This document shows, piece after piece, positions 6,584-12,385 of a stretch of DNA of 12,385 nucleotides (its first letter is position 1; each line of letters opens with the position of its first letter). The notes beneath the pieces are model-generated. The model searched no databases. It worked only from the letters and a program-made list of their open reading frames with translations, and was not told where the DNA came from. A program made the position numbers and the translations under genes. The stretch is taken from the NCBI GenBank assembly GCA_934647305.1, contig CAKUFI010000074.1, positions 1 through 12,385 of the forward strand, written 5' to 3'. The DNA is from an uncultured Clostridia bacterium (GTDB lineage Bacteria > Bacillota > Clostridia > Christensenellales > Aristaeellaceae).

Positions 6584-6794
6584 ACCCCTCACGAAAAGCA
6601 GCTGCAAGAATTTCTTTTTTTGCCTGAAACAGCGCGGTTCCTGCCTGAAGGGTAAGCGTCGGAGAGACGCCATTCACCGTCGCCCGCTTTCGAAAAGAGC
6701 CTGCAGCATTTTCACTGTTCAGGAAATCCCCCTGCCGGAAGGCCGCCTGTGCGACTTTCCGGCTTCGACTGTCTGATGCGGAAGGAGCAATGTC
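6584..6794. other. Non-coding gap inside the importer operon
   Basis: No gene or convincing promoter is seen. It holds a T-rich stretch at 6611-6621 and a second hairpin, GCCGGAA (6734-6740) with TTCCGGC (6757-6763), shortly before the permease ribosome binding site. With the hairpin at 6546 the whole spacer is 257 nt, long for genes that work together. Confidence 0.5.
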
Positions 6795-7490
6795 ATGCAA
6801 TTCCTGGCCACTATGGAAAACCTGGTCGTTCGGTACCATGGTTTCTTTCTGGAAGGCGTTCGCAACACGCTGATCATCGCCTTCTTTACCGTGCTGCTGG
6901 GCACGATACTGGGTACGCTCATGGCCATGGCGCGCATGAGCCGGATTAAGCCGCTCAAATGGGTCGCGACGGCGTACATTGAGTTCTTCCGCGGCACCCC
7001 GCTGATGGTGCAGCTGATGTTCATCTTCTACGGCCTGCCCATGATCGGCGTGAAGTTCCCCGCGGTCAGCTTCATTCCCGACTTTGACCGCTTCATGGCC
7101 GGCATCGTCGCCATGAGCCTGAACAGCTGCGCCTACGTGGCCGAGGTCATCCGCTCGGGCATCCAGGCGGTCGACAAGGGCCAGATGGAGGCGGCGCGCA
7201 GCCTGGGCTTCCATCAGCGCCAGGCCATGACCCTGGTTATCCTGCCTCAGGCTGTGCGCAACATCCTGCCCGCCCTGGGCAACGAGTTCGTCACCATCAT
7301 CAAGGAGTCCTCGATCGTGTCGGTCATCGGCATCGCCGACCTGATGTACCGGGCCAAGGGCGTGATCGCCAAGACCTACAACAGCCTCGAGTGCCTGGCC
7401 ATCGCCGCCATTATCTACTTCATTCTGACGTTTATCGGCGGCCGCCTGATCGCGCTGATGGAAAGGAAGATGTCCCATGGCAGAAAATAA
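6795..7490 (+). CDS. Amino acid ABC transporter, permease
   Basis: A 231-residue inner-membrane subunit of the polar amino acid (His/Glu/Gln/Arg-type) importer family, forming the channel together with the ATPase. Hydrophobic segments lie at about 20-45, 68-90, 100-118, 170-185 and 200-222. The conserved FFRGTPLMVQL (64-74) and the cytoplasmic EAA loop EAARSLGFHQRQAM...LPQA (132-153), which docks with the ATPase, are intact. A single permease gene suggests a homodimer. ATG 6795 is supported by AAGGAG at 7 nt. It overlaps the ATPase gene by 14 bp, a sign of coupled translation. Confidence 0.94.
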   Translation: MQFLATMENLVVRYHGFFLEGVRNTLIIAFFTVLLGTILGTLMAMARMSRIKPLKWVATAYIEFFRGTPLMVQLMFIFYGLPMIGVKFPAVSFIPDFDRFMAGIVAMSLNSCAYVAEVIRSGIQAVDKGQMEAARSLGFHQRQAMTLVILPQAVRNILPALGNEFVTIIKESSIVSVIGIADLMYRAKGVIAKTYNSLECLAIAAIIYFILTFIGGRLIALMERKMSHGRK

Positions 7491-8214
7491 AATGATCGAA
7501 GTGCGCAGCCTGTGCAAGCATTTTGGCAAACTGCGCGTCCTCAACGACATCTCCACCACCTTCTCCAAGGGCGAGGTGGTCAGCATCATCGGCCCCTCCG
7601 GCGGCGGCAAGAGCACCTTCCTGCGCTGCCTGAACCTGCTCGAGACGCCCACCTCCGGCCAGATCATCTTCGACGGCGTGGACATCTGCGACAAGAAGAC
7701 CGACATCAACGTGCACCGGCAGAAGATGGGCATGGTCTTTCAGCAGTTCAACCTGTTCGAGAACATGAACGTCATGCGCAACCTGACCATCGCCCCGATG
7801 AAGATCAAGGGCATGCCGCAGGCCGAGGCCGAGGCGAAGGCGGAGGAGCTGGTGCGCCGCGTCGGCCTGTCCGATAAGCTGAACGCCTATCCCAGCCAGC
7901 TCTCCGGCGGCCAGAAGCAGCGCATCGCCATCGTCCGTTCGCTGATGATGAACCCCGAGGTCATGCTCTTCGACGAGCCCACCAGCGCCCTCGACCCCGA
8001 AATGATCGGCGAGGTGCTGGGCGTGATGAAGAACCTGGCCGAGGACGGCATGACCATGATCGTGGTCACGCATGAAATGCGCTTCGCCCGCGAGGTCAGC
8101 GGCCGCACGCTGTTCCTGGACGGCGGTAAAATCGAAGAGGATAAGCCCTCCAGAGAGCTCTTCAACAACCCTGAAAGCCCCCGCCTGATCAGCTTTCTGG
8201 AAAAGGTGCTGTAA
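7477..8214 (+). CDS. Amino acid ABC transporter, ATP-binding protein
   Basis: A 245-residue ATPase that powers the importer. All nucleotide-binding motifs are present: Walker A GPSGGGKST (39-47), Q-loop FQQFNLF (88-94), signature LSGGQKQR (142-149), Walker B VMLFDEPTSALD (162-173) and H-loop His199 (VTHEM). The sequence is closest to the GlnQ/HisP/ArtP-type group. After the signature it reads AIVRSL rather than the common AIARAL, a mild deviation not expected to abolish activity. AAGGAAG lies 7 nt before ATG 7477, inside the end of the permease gene. It is the last gene of the operon and is followed by an intrinsic terminator. Confidence 0.95.
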   Translation: MAENKMIEVRSLCKHFGKLRVLNDISTTFSKGEVVSIIGPSGGGKSTFLRCLNLLETPTSGQIIFDGVDICDKKTDINVHRQKMGMVFQQFNLFENMNVMRNLTIAPMKIKGMPQAEAEAKAEELVRRVGLSDKLNAYPSQLSGGQKQRIAIVRSLMMNPEVMLFDEPTSALDPEMIGEVLGVMKNLAEDGMTMIVVTHEMRFAREVSGRTLFLDGGKIEEDKPSRELFNNPESPRLISFLEKVL

Positions 8215-8230
8215 CCGCAGCCATATATGC

Positions 8231-8265
8231 AAAGACTGGAGCGTCTTTTGGCGCTTCCAGTTTTT
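8231..8265 (+). terminator. Intrinsic terminator of the importer operon
   Basis: ACTGGA-GCG (8235-8243) pairs with CGC-TCCAGT (8252-8261, one bulged T) around an 8-nt loop, followed directly by a run of T to 8265. It lies 20 nt after the ATPase stop. Confidence 0.88.
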
Positions 8266-8326
8266 CGTGCGCTTTTGGGTCATTGCAAAGTCGCAGTGGA
8301 TTTCTATCCAGGCCATTGAAAGAGGG

Positions 8327-8394
8327 GGCGGCGGCAAGCGGAGCCGGGCGCTGCCCGGTCAGAAAAGCCGCCTTCTCAACGCATACCAGGCGGC
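8327..8394 (+). promoter_or_regulatory. Hairpin-rich leader of the MATE gene
   Basis: GGCGGC (8330-8335) can pair with GCCGCC (8367-8372), enclosing a hairpin CCGGGC-GCT-GCCCGG (8344-8358). Alternatively GCCGCCT (8367-8373) pairs with AGGCGGC (8388-8394). The two outer pairings exclude each other. No known riboswitch class is recognised, no T-run follows, and no convincing promoter is seen in 8266-8430. Confidence 0.35.
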
Positions 8395-8430
8395 CTTCCA
8401 AAATGAAGCAGAGAAATGGAGAAACGAGAC

Positions 8431-9774
8431 ATGAAAGTAAACTGGCGCGAGCTGAAGCCGCAGATCAGGCAGGTCTGGATGCTGAGCCTGCCGGCCATCC
8501 TGACGCAGATCACGACCATCGTCATGCAGTACATCGACTCGGCCATGGTGGGCGCGCTGGGCGCGAACGCCTCGGCGGCGATCGGGCTGGTATCGACGAG
8601 CACCTGGCTCTTCGGCGGGGTGACGCACGCGGTATCGTCCGGCTTTTCGGTGCAGGTGGCGCATCAGATCGGCGGCAGGCACGACGAAAAGGCGCGCGAC
8701 GTGGTGCGGCACGGCCTGGTGACGGCGCTGTGCCTGGCGGGCCTTCTGTGCCTGACCGGCGCGCTGATCAGCGGGAGCCTGCCCGCCTGGCTGGGCGGCG
8801 ACGAGGCGATTCGCGCGGACGCGTCGGCGTATTTCCTCGTGTTTGCGCTGATGCTGCCCTTTTCGCAGCTCAACTCGCTGTGCTCGGGCTTTCTGCAGTG
8901 CAGCGGCGACATGGTCACGCCCAGTATACTCAACGCGGCCATGTGCGCGCTGGACGTGGTCTTCAACGCGATCTTCATCCCGAAATACGGCGTGATGGGC
9001 GCGGGCATCGGCACGGCGCTGGCCTGCGCGGCGGTGAGCCTGGTCATGGCCTGGCGCTGCTGCCTGTGCAATCCGCAGCTGCGCCTGAACCGGCGCGAAA
9101 AGCTGCGCTTCGACGCGGGGATTCTGCGCAGAGCCGCGAAAATCGGCCTGCCGGTCGCGGTGCAGGAGGTCGCGACGAGCGCGGCGCAGGTCGCCTCGAC
9201 CATCATCATCGCGCCGCTGGGCGCGGTGGCGATTGCTGCGAATTCGTTCGCCGTGACCGCGGAAAGCCTGTGCTATATGCCCGGCTTCGGCATCGGCTCG
9301 GCCGCCACGACGCTGGTCGGCCGGAGCGTGGGCGCGGGCGAGGAACGCCTGGCCCGGCGTTACGGGGGCATCTGCACGGCGATGGGCGCGCTTCTGATGG
9401 GCGCGACCGGCCTTCTGATGATGTTCGCCTGCCCGCTGGTGTTCAGTCTGCTCACGCCGGTAGCCGAGGTGCGCGCGCTGGCCGTGCAGGCGCTGAGGAT
9501 TGGCCTGCTGGCCGAGTCGCTCTACGGCGCGTCCATCGTGGCGGCGGGTTCGCTGCGCGGCGCGGGCGACACGCTGGTGCCCAGTCTGCTCAATCTGGGC
9601 AGCATCTGGATCGTTCGCCTGGGGCTGGCGCGCGTGCTGGTGGGGCCGCTGGGGCTTCAGGGCGTATGGATCGCCATGGCCGTCGAGCTGTGCGTGCGCG
9701 GCCTGCTCATGCTCTTTCGCCTGCGCACCACAAAGCACTATTCCCTCGTCCGCCCGCAGGAAGAGGCCGCCTGA
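8431..9774 (+). CDS. MATE family efflux transporter
   Basis: A 447-residue membrane exporter, the usual size, with two homologous halves of about six helices each. MATE proteins expel drugs, toxic cations or metabolites in exchange for Na+ or H+. Family features are QVWMLSLPAILTQI (14-27), the first-helix pattern YIDSAMVGALG (34-44), and the related second-half start KIGLPVAVQEV followed by a membrane helix. Pro21 and Asp36 sit where MATE proteins usually have them. The substrate cannot be predicted. The start is ATG 8431, with GGAG 9 nt upstream; an in-frame ATG at 8416 has only a weak site. It is bounded by terminators on both sides, so it is a single-gene unit, with an odd hairpin-rich leader. 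Confidence 0.93.
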   Translation: MKVNWRELKPQIRQVWMLSLPAILTQITTIVMQYIDSAMVGALGANASAAIGLVSTSTWLFGGVTHAVSSGFSVQVAHQIGGRHDEKARDVVRHGLVTALCLAGLLCLTGALISGSLPAWLGGDEAIRADASAYFLVFALMLPFSQLNSLCSGFLQCSGDMVTPSILNAAMCALDVVFNAIFIPKYGVMGAGIGTALACAAVSLVMAWRCCLCNPQLRLNRREKLRFDAGILRRAAKIGLPVAVQEVATSAAQVASTIIIAPLGAVAIAANSFAVTAESLCYMPGFGIGSAATTLVGRSVGAGEERLARRYGGICTAMGALLMGATGLLMMFACPLVFSLLTPVAEVRALAVQALRIGLLAESLYGASIVAAGSLRGAGDTLVPSLLNLGSIWIVRLGLARVLVGPLGLQGVWIAMAVELCVRGLLMLFRLRTTKHYSLVRPQEEAA

Positions 9775-9804
9775 CCCCTTCCGGACGATTCCTTCCCGGT
9801 TTTT

Positions 9805-9838
9805 TCGCAGCTCTGCGCCACAGGGCTGCGATTTCTTT
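9805..9838 (+). terminator. Intrinsic terminator of the MATE gene
   Basis: TCGCAGC (9805-9811) pairs with GCTGCGA (9825-9831), with a 13-nt loop, followed by TTTCTTTT. It ends 13 bp before the -35 box of the next gene. Confidence 0.8.
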
Positions 9839-9850
9839 TGCCGCGCGGCC

Positions 9851-9879
9851 TTGTGCGGCGGGCCAAAATACTGTATAAT
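9851..9879 (+). promoter_or_regulatory. Sigma-A promoter of the XRE-family gene
   Basis: TTGTGC (9851-9856), a 17-bp spacer and a perfect TATAAT (9874-9879), 32 bp before the GTG start at 9912. Confidence 0.75.
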
Positions 9880-9911
9880 TACACATATTGCATACGAAAT
9901 GAGGAACCGCC

Positions 9912-11144
9912 GTGAATCACATCGGAAAACGCCTGAACGCCGCCCGCAAGGCGCGGGGCCTGACGCAGGATCAGCTGGCCGCGCAGATGAACGTCTCCCG
10001 CTCGACCATTTCTCACTGGGAAAACGACCAGGCCGAGCCCGACCTCGACTCACTGCGCAGGCTGTCCGCGCTGCTGGGCGAAAACCTGCTGGACGGCGCG
10101 CGGGAGGACGTCTCCGGCGAGGTTCAGGGCGCGCTTGAACGGGTGCAGAACGCCCTCGGCGGCATGCACGAGGCGCTCGCGGAGGCCTCTGCCGCACAGT
10201 CCGCACAGGAAGCGCCCGCCCCGGACGCATCGCCGAAGCCTTCCGGGCGGCGCAGGTGGATGCTGCTCTGCCTGGCGGCTGCGGTGCTCATTGGGGCGCT
10301 GTGCCTGATTTTCCTGTGGCCCGAAAGGCAGAAGGCGCAGGTGACCGTCGAGCCGCTTCAGCCCTCGGCCAGCCTGCTGGGCCCGGAGCAGCTTGAGAAG
10401 GAAAGCCCCGGCTGGAGGTTCACCTTTTCCGTGCGCAACGAGAGCGACGTGCCCTTCCGCCCGGAAAAGGCCACGGTGCTGTTCTACACGGCGGACGGCC
10501 GAATCGACGACGAGCTGCAGATGACCTATGACGAAATACGGCCGTTTATGGACTCGGACGACCTCACTCAGGCCGACACGCCGCTGCACCTTTCCTTCGG
10601 TGCGGAGCTGCGCGACCCGCCGCAGGCGCGTGCGGAGTGCGTGGTGCGCGGCAGGGACGCGAACGGCCACGAGCTCGAGTTCAGCGGCAGCGTGGCGCTC
10701 GCTCAGTTCGCGGTGCCCACGGCTACGCCCGTGCCGGACGGGGCGGCCTTCGACTGGTACGTGCAGGCCTATGCCGCCCAGACCATGGTCGAGGGTCAGG
10801 CCTTCGTGGACGTGCACGCCGACCAGAACCCCATCCTGCCGCAGGACGAGGACGGCACACCGTTCTGGCTCTACTCCATCGAGCTGCACGAAATAAACGG
10901 CGTGGACTTCACCCTTGAATACATGGACGAGTTCCACTTCGCGGAGGGCAGTCTTGTGCAGCACTTCGTCTATACGGCCGAAGACCTGGGCCTGGGCGAG
11001 GGTGCGATTCCGGCGGGCGGGACGGCCTCCTATAGCGGTGGCTTCCCCGTGCAGCCCTTCGACGGCATCGGCCTGATTGCGCACGGCAGGGACGCGAACG
11101 GCCATGAGCTGGCCTTTTACGGCTACGCGGTCTTCGCCGAGTAG
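9912..11144 (+). CDS. Membrane-anchored XRE-family regulator with duplicated extracytoplasmic domain
   Basis: A 410-residue protein. Residues 1-60 are a classical Cro/C1 helix-turn-helix (RLNAARKARGLTQDQLAAQM, then VSRSTISHWENDQAEP). An Ala/Glu/Pro-rich linker (65-112) leads to a basic anchor and one transmembrane helix at about 116-136. The remaining 270 residues should lie outside the cell. They contain two related beta-rich units ending in near-identical motifs, RGRDANGHELEFSG (246-259) and HGRDANGHELAFYG (391-404), joined by a Pro/Thr segment at 268-276. The layout suggests a one-component sensor that binds DNA inside and senses or scaffolds outside; the ligand and target are unknown. GTG 9912 is preceded by GAGGAA. 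The SDR gene follows 67 bp later and may be co-transcribed. Confidence 0.88.
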   Translation: MNHIGKRLNAARKARGLTQDQLAAQMNVSRSTISHWENDQAEPDLDSLRRLSALLGENLLDGAREDVSGEVQGALERVQNALGGMHEALAEASAAQSAQEAPAPDASPKPSGRRRWMLLCLAAAVLIGALCLIFLWPERQKAQVTVEPLQPSASLLGPEQLEKESPGWRFTFSVRNESDVPFRPEKATVLFYTADGRIDDELQMTYDEIRPFMDSDDLTQADTPLHLSFGAELRDPPQARAECVVRGRDANGHELEFSGSVALAQFAVPTATPVPDGAAFDWYVQAYAAQTMVEGQAFVDVHADQNPILPQDEDGTPFWLYSIELHEINGVDFTLEYMDEFHFAEGSLVQHFVYTAEDLGLGEGAIPAGGTASYSGGFPVQPFDGIGLIAHGRDANGHELAFYGYAVFAE

Positions 11145-11211
11145 TGCTCGGACAGTGCCCGGGGCCGCTGGCTGCCGCATTCTTCGTAAAACGATCAAAG
11201 GAGAAACACAC

Positions 11212-12006
11212 ATGAATCAGAAAATCGCGGTTGTGACCGGGGGAAGCTCCGGCATCGGGCGCAGCACCTGTCAGGCGCTCTCGCAGGCAGGCTACAGTGT
11301 GTATGAGCTGAGCCGCCACGACAACGCGCCCGAGGGCACGAGCCACATCTTCTGCGACCTGACCGACGAGGCCACGGTGCAGGCGGCAATCGACGAGATC
11401 ATCGCCCGGGAGGGCCGCATCGACCTGCTGCTCAACAACGCGGGCGCGGGCATTTCGGGCGCGGTGGAGTTCACGGGCACGGTCGAGGCGCAGCGCCTGT
11501 TCAACCTGAACCTGTTCGGTCCGGTGCGCGTCAATCGGGCGGTGCTGCCCTATATGCGCAGGCAGGGCGGCGGCCGCATCGTGCACATCAGCTCGGTCGC
11601 GGCGGCTGCGGCGCTGCCGTTTCAGGCCTACTATTCCGCCACCAAGTCCGCGATCAACGCCTACAGTCTGGCGCTGGCGAACGAGGTGCGCCCGTTTGGG
11701 ATCGAGGTCTGCGCCGTGCAGCCGGGCGACATCCGCACGGGCTTTACCGCCGCCCGAAAGAAGCTCCAGCGCGGCGACGACGTGTACGCCGGCCGCATCG
11801 CCCGTTCGGTTGCGCGCATGGAAAAGGACGAGCAGACCGGCATGCAGCCCGAGCAGGTCGCGGCCTTTCTGCGAAAGCTGGTCGCGAAAAAGCGCCTGCC
11901 GCCCCTGACCACGATCGGCGCCTCCTACCGCCTGGCGACGCTCCTGCTCCGCCTGCTGCCCACGCGCCTGAGTCAGTGGCTGCTTTACCTGATCTACGCT
12001 CGCTAG
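11212..12006 (+). CDS. Short-chain dehydrogenase/reductase (SDR family)
   Basis: A 264-residue NAD(P)-dependent oxidoreductase of the classical SDR type. It has the cofactor motif TGGSSGIG (9-16), Asp49 in CDLTD near the adenine pocket, NNAG (75-78), catalytic Ser127/Ser128 (HISSVA), and Tyr141 with Lys145 (YSATK). After QPGDIRTGF (170-178) the protein ends in a hydrophobic/basic helix, SYRLATLLLRLLPTRL and following, which may be a membrane-associating or substrate-covering tail. The substrate is unknown; it could be a lipid-like or steroid-like alcohol, by analogy with SDRs having similar tails. ATG 11212 is supported by AAAGGAG a few bases upstream. No promoter is evident in the 67-bp gap after the XRE gene. 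A repeat cluster begins 4 nt after the TAG stop. Confidence 0.93.
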   Translation: MNQKIAVVTGGSSGIGRSTCQALSQAGYSVYELSRHDNAPEGTSHIFCDLTDEATVQAAIDEIIAREGRIDLLLNNAGAGISGAVEFTGTVEAQRLFNLNLFGPVRVNRAVLPYMRRQGGGRIVHISSVAAAAALPFQAYYSATKSAINAYSLALANEVRPFGIEVCAVQPGDIRTGFTAARKKLQRGDDVYAGRIARSVARMEKDEQTGMQPEQVAAFLRKLVAKKRLPPLTTIGASYRLATLLLRLLPTRLSQWLLYLIYAR

Positions 12007-12009
12007 TCG

Positions 12010-12093
12010 GGCAGGCTGAGCCTGCACCCACTTGCTGCCGCCGGTTCTATCGACGAACTCAACCGCCATAGATCAGAGCGGTTGAGTTCTGCG
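12010..12093 (+). repeat. Stem-loop repeat module, copy A
   Basis: It opens with a 51-bp segment (12010-12060) identical to copy B, containing a small hairpin GCAGGC-TGA-GCCTGC. This runs into a perfect 12-bp stem, GAACTCAACCGC (12055-12066) with GCGGTTGAGTTC (12078-12089), around the loop CATAGATCAGA, and ends TGCG. Copy B lies exactly 130 bp further on. Confidence 0.85.
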
Positions 12094-12137
12094 AATTCCC
12101 AGAGATTCTCTGGAAATTATCTGTCGGCATTGCCGAC
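12094..12137. repeat. Hairpin spacer between the repeat copies
   Basis: Two further hairpins: AATT-CCAGAG with CTCTGG-AATT (12094-12118, one mismatch), and GTCGGC-ATT-GCCGAC (12123-12137). Confidence 0.6.
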
Positions 12138-12139
12138 TC

Positions 12140-12223
12140 GGCAGGCTGAGCCTGCACCCACTTGCTGCCGCCGGTTCTATCGACGAACTCGGGAACCATA
12201 AATTAGAGTTCCCGAATTCTGCG
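12140..12223 (+). repeat. Stem-loop repeat module, copy B
   Basis: Its first 51 bp (12140-12190) match copy A exactly. The stem then reads GAACTCGGGAAC (12185-12196) with GTTCCCGAATTC (12208-12219), one C/A mismatch, around CATAAATTAGA, and ends TGCG. The inner six stem positions differ from copy A in five places, and each change is matched on the other arm. Confidence 0.85.
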
Positions 12224-12255
12224 CCTGTGAACCCCACCGCCTGCTTCGCAGTCAC

Positions 12256-12307
12256 CTCCCTTTCAGGGGAGGCATGGGCGCAGCGTTAGGCTCCCCTGAA
12301 AGGGGAG
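12256..12307. repeat. Inverted-repeat element
   Basis: CCCTTTCAGGGGAG (12258-12271) is the exact reverse complement of CTCCCCTGAAAGGG (12291-12304); allowing one extra G the arms extend to 16-17 bp. The 19-bp centre is GC-rich. The layout resembles dispersed palindromic elements of gut Clostridia, preceded here by CCACCGCCTGC. Confidence 0.7.
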
Positions 12308-12336
12308 CTCAGACTGTCGAAAAAACCTCGGAGAGC

Positions 12337-12360
12337 TCGAGAGGGTCGCAACCCTCTCGA
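12337..12360. repeat. Terminal hairpin
   Basis: TCGAGAGGGT (12337-12346) pairs perfectly with ACCCTCTCGA (12351-12360) around CGCA. Only a short T-run (CTTTC) follows on the plus strand, so it would be at best a weak terminator. A run of six A at 12320-12325 gives a T-run on the minus strand, 12 nt beyond the hairpin. Confidence 0.6.
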
Positions 12361-12385
12361 ACTTTCAATCGCGCCCAGCGGCGTG

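Larger units (their letters stand above)
12007..12385. other. Gene-free repeat cluster
   Basis: No convincing gene lies in these 379 bases. The stretch is made almost entirely of short hairpins: two copies of an 84-bp module, the hairpin-forming spacer between them, an inverted-repeat element and a final hairpin, each listed separately. Dense palindromes and no open frame with neighbour-like codon use suggest a nest of dispersed repeats or a structured RNA. Confidence 0.7.

Noticed and set aside
6546..6621. Full intrinsic terminator after the binding protein
   Set aside because: The hairpin is strong, but the T-run starts 28 nt later and the permease gene has no promoter of its own that I can see.
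8287..8315. Promoter for the MATE gene (TTGCAA-like and TATCCA-like boxes)
   Set aside because: Matches are weak in both boxes; not enough to call.
8359..10230. Minus-strand open frame of over 600 codons opposite the MATE gene
   Set aside because: Spans two plus-strand genes and a terminator; the product is Arg/Ala/Gln-rich and has no recognisable domain.
12010..12223. CRISPR array
   Set aside because: Only two repeats, a repeat core of 51 bp, and a spacer made of hairpins; no cas genes nearby.
12073..12255. Small minus-strand open frame in the right-end repeat cluster
   Set aside because: It runs through hairpin repeats, has no ribosome binding site and no neighbour-like codon use.

Overview
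The window looks like chromosomal DNA from a GC-rich Bacillota (Clostridia-type) bacterium, probably an anaerobic gut lineage. The reasons are: L-serine dehydratase is split into separate beta and alpha subunits; genes have strong GGAGG-type ribosome binding sites and sigma-A promoters (TTGACA/TATAAT with 16-17 bp spacers); intrinsic hairpin terminators are common; and short palindromic dispersed repeats sit between genes. This is an inference from gene content, not a taxonomic identification.

Layout, left to right. (1) 1-587: a short minus-strand fragment at the edge that resembles the middle of a TnpV-type protein, then an unrecognised plus-strand ORF that may have lost its 5' end. (2) 596-2249: a minus-strand operon sdaAB-sdaAA (iron-sulfur L-serine dehydratase), with a promoter on its right and a bidirectional terminator on its left. 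(3) 2313-3045: a divergent alpha/beta-hydrolase (putative esterase). (4) 3080-5638: a LarA-family nickel-pincer 2-hydroxyacid racemase, overlapping by 4 bp with a class I/II PLP aminotransferase; the promoter is flanked by two palindromes. (5) 5675-8265: a complete polar amino acid ABC importer (secreted binding protein, permease, ATPase), with an operator-like dyad over its -10 box, a strong hairpin between binding protein and permease, and a terminator. (6) 8431-9838: a MATE-family exporter with a hairpin-rich leader and a terminator. (7) 9851-12006: a membrane-anchored XRE-family regulator with a duplicated extracytoplasmic domain, followed by a short-chain dehydrogenase. (8) 12007-12385: no gene, but a dense set of repeats, including two 84-bp copies of a stem-loop module whose stems differ yet still pair.

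The shared theme of the left and centre is amino acid and 2-hydroxy/2-oxo acid metabolism: serine deamination to pyruvate, 2-hydroxyacid racemisation, transamination, and amino acid uptake. LarA needs a nickel-pincer cofactor made by LarB, LarC and LarE, none of which is encoded here, so those must be elsewhere. No complete novel defence or mobile system is visible. The most unusual items are the covarying stem-loop repeat at the right end, the transmembrane XRE protein, and the palindromic control regions of the racemase and importer operons.
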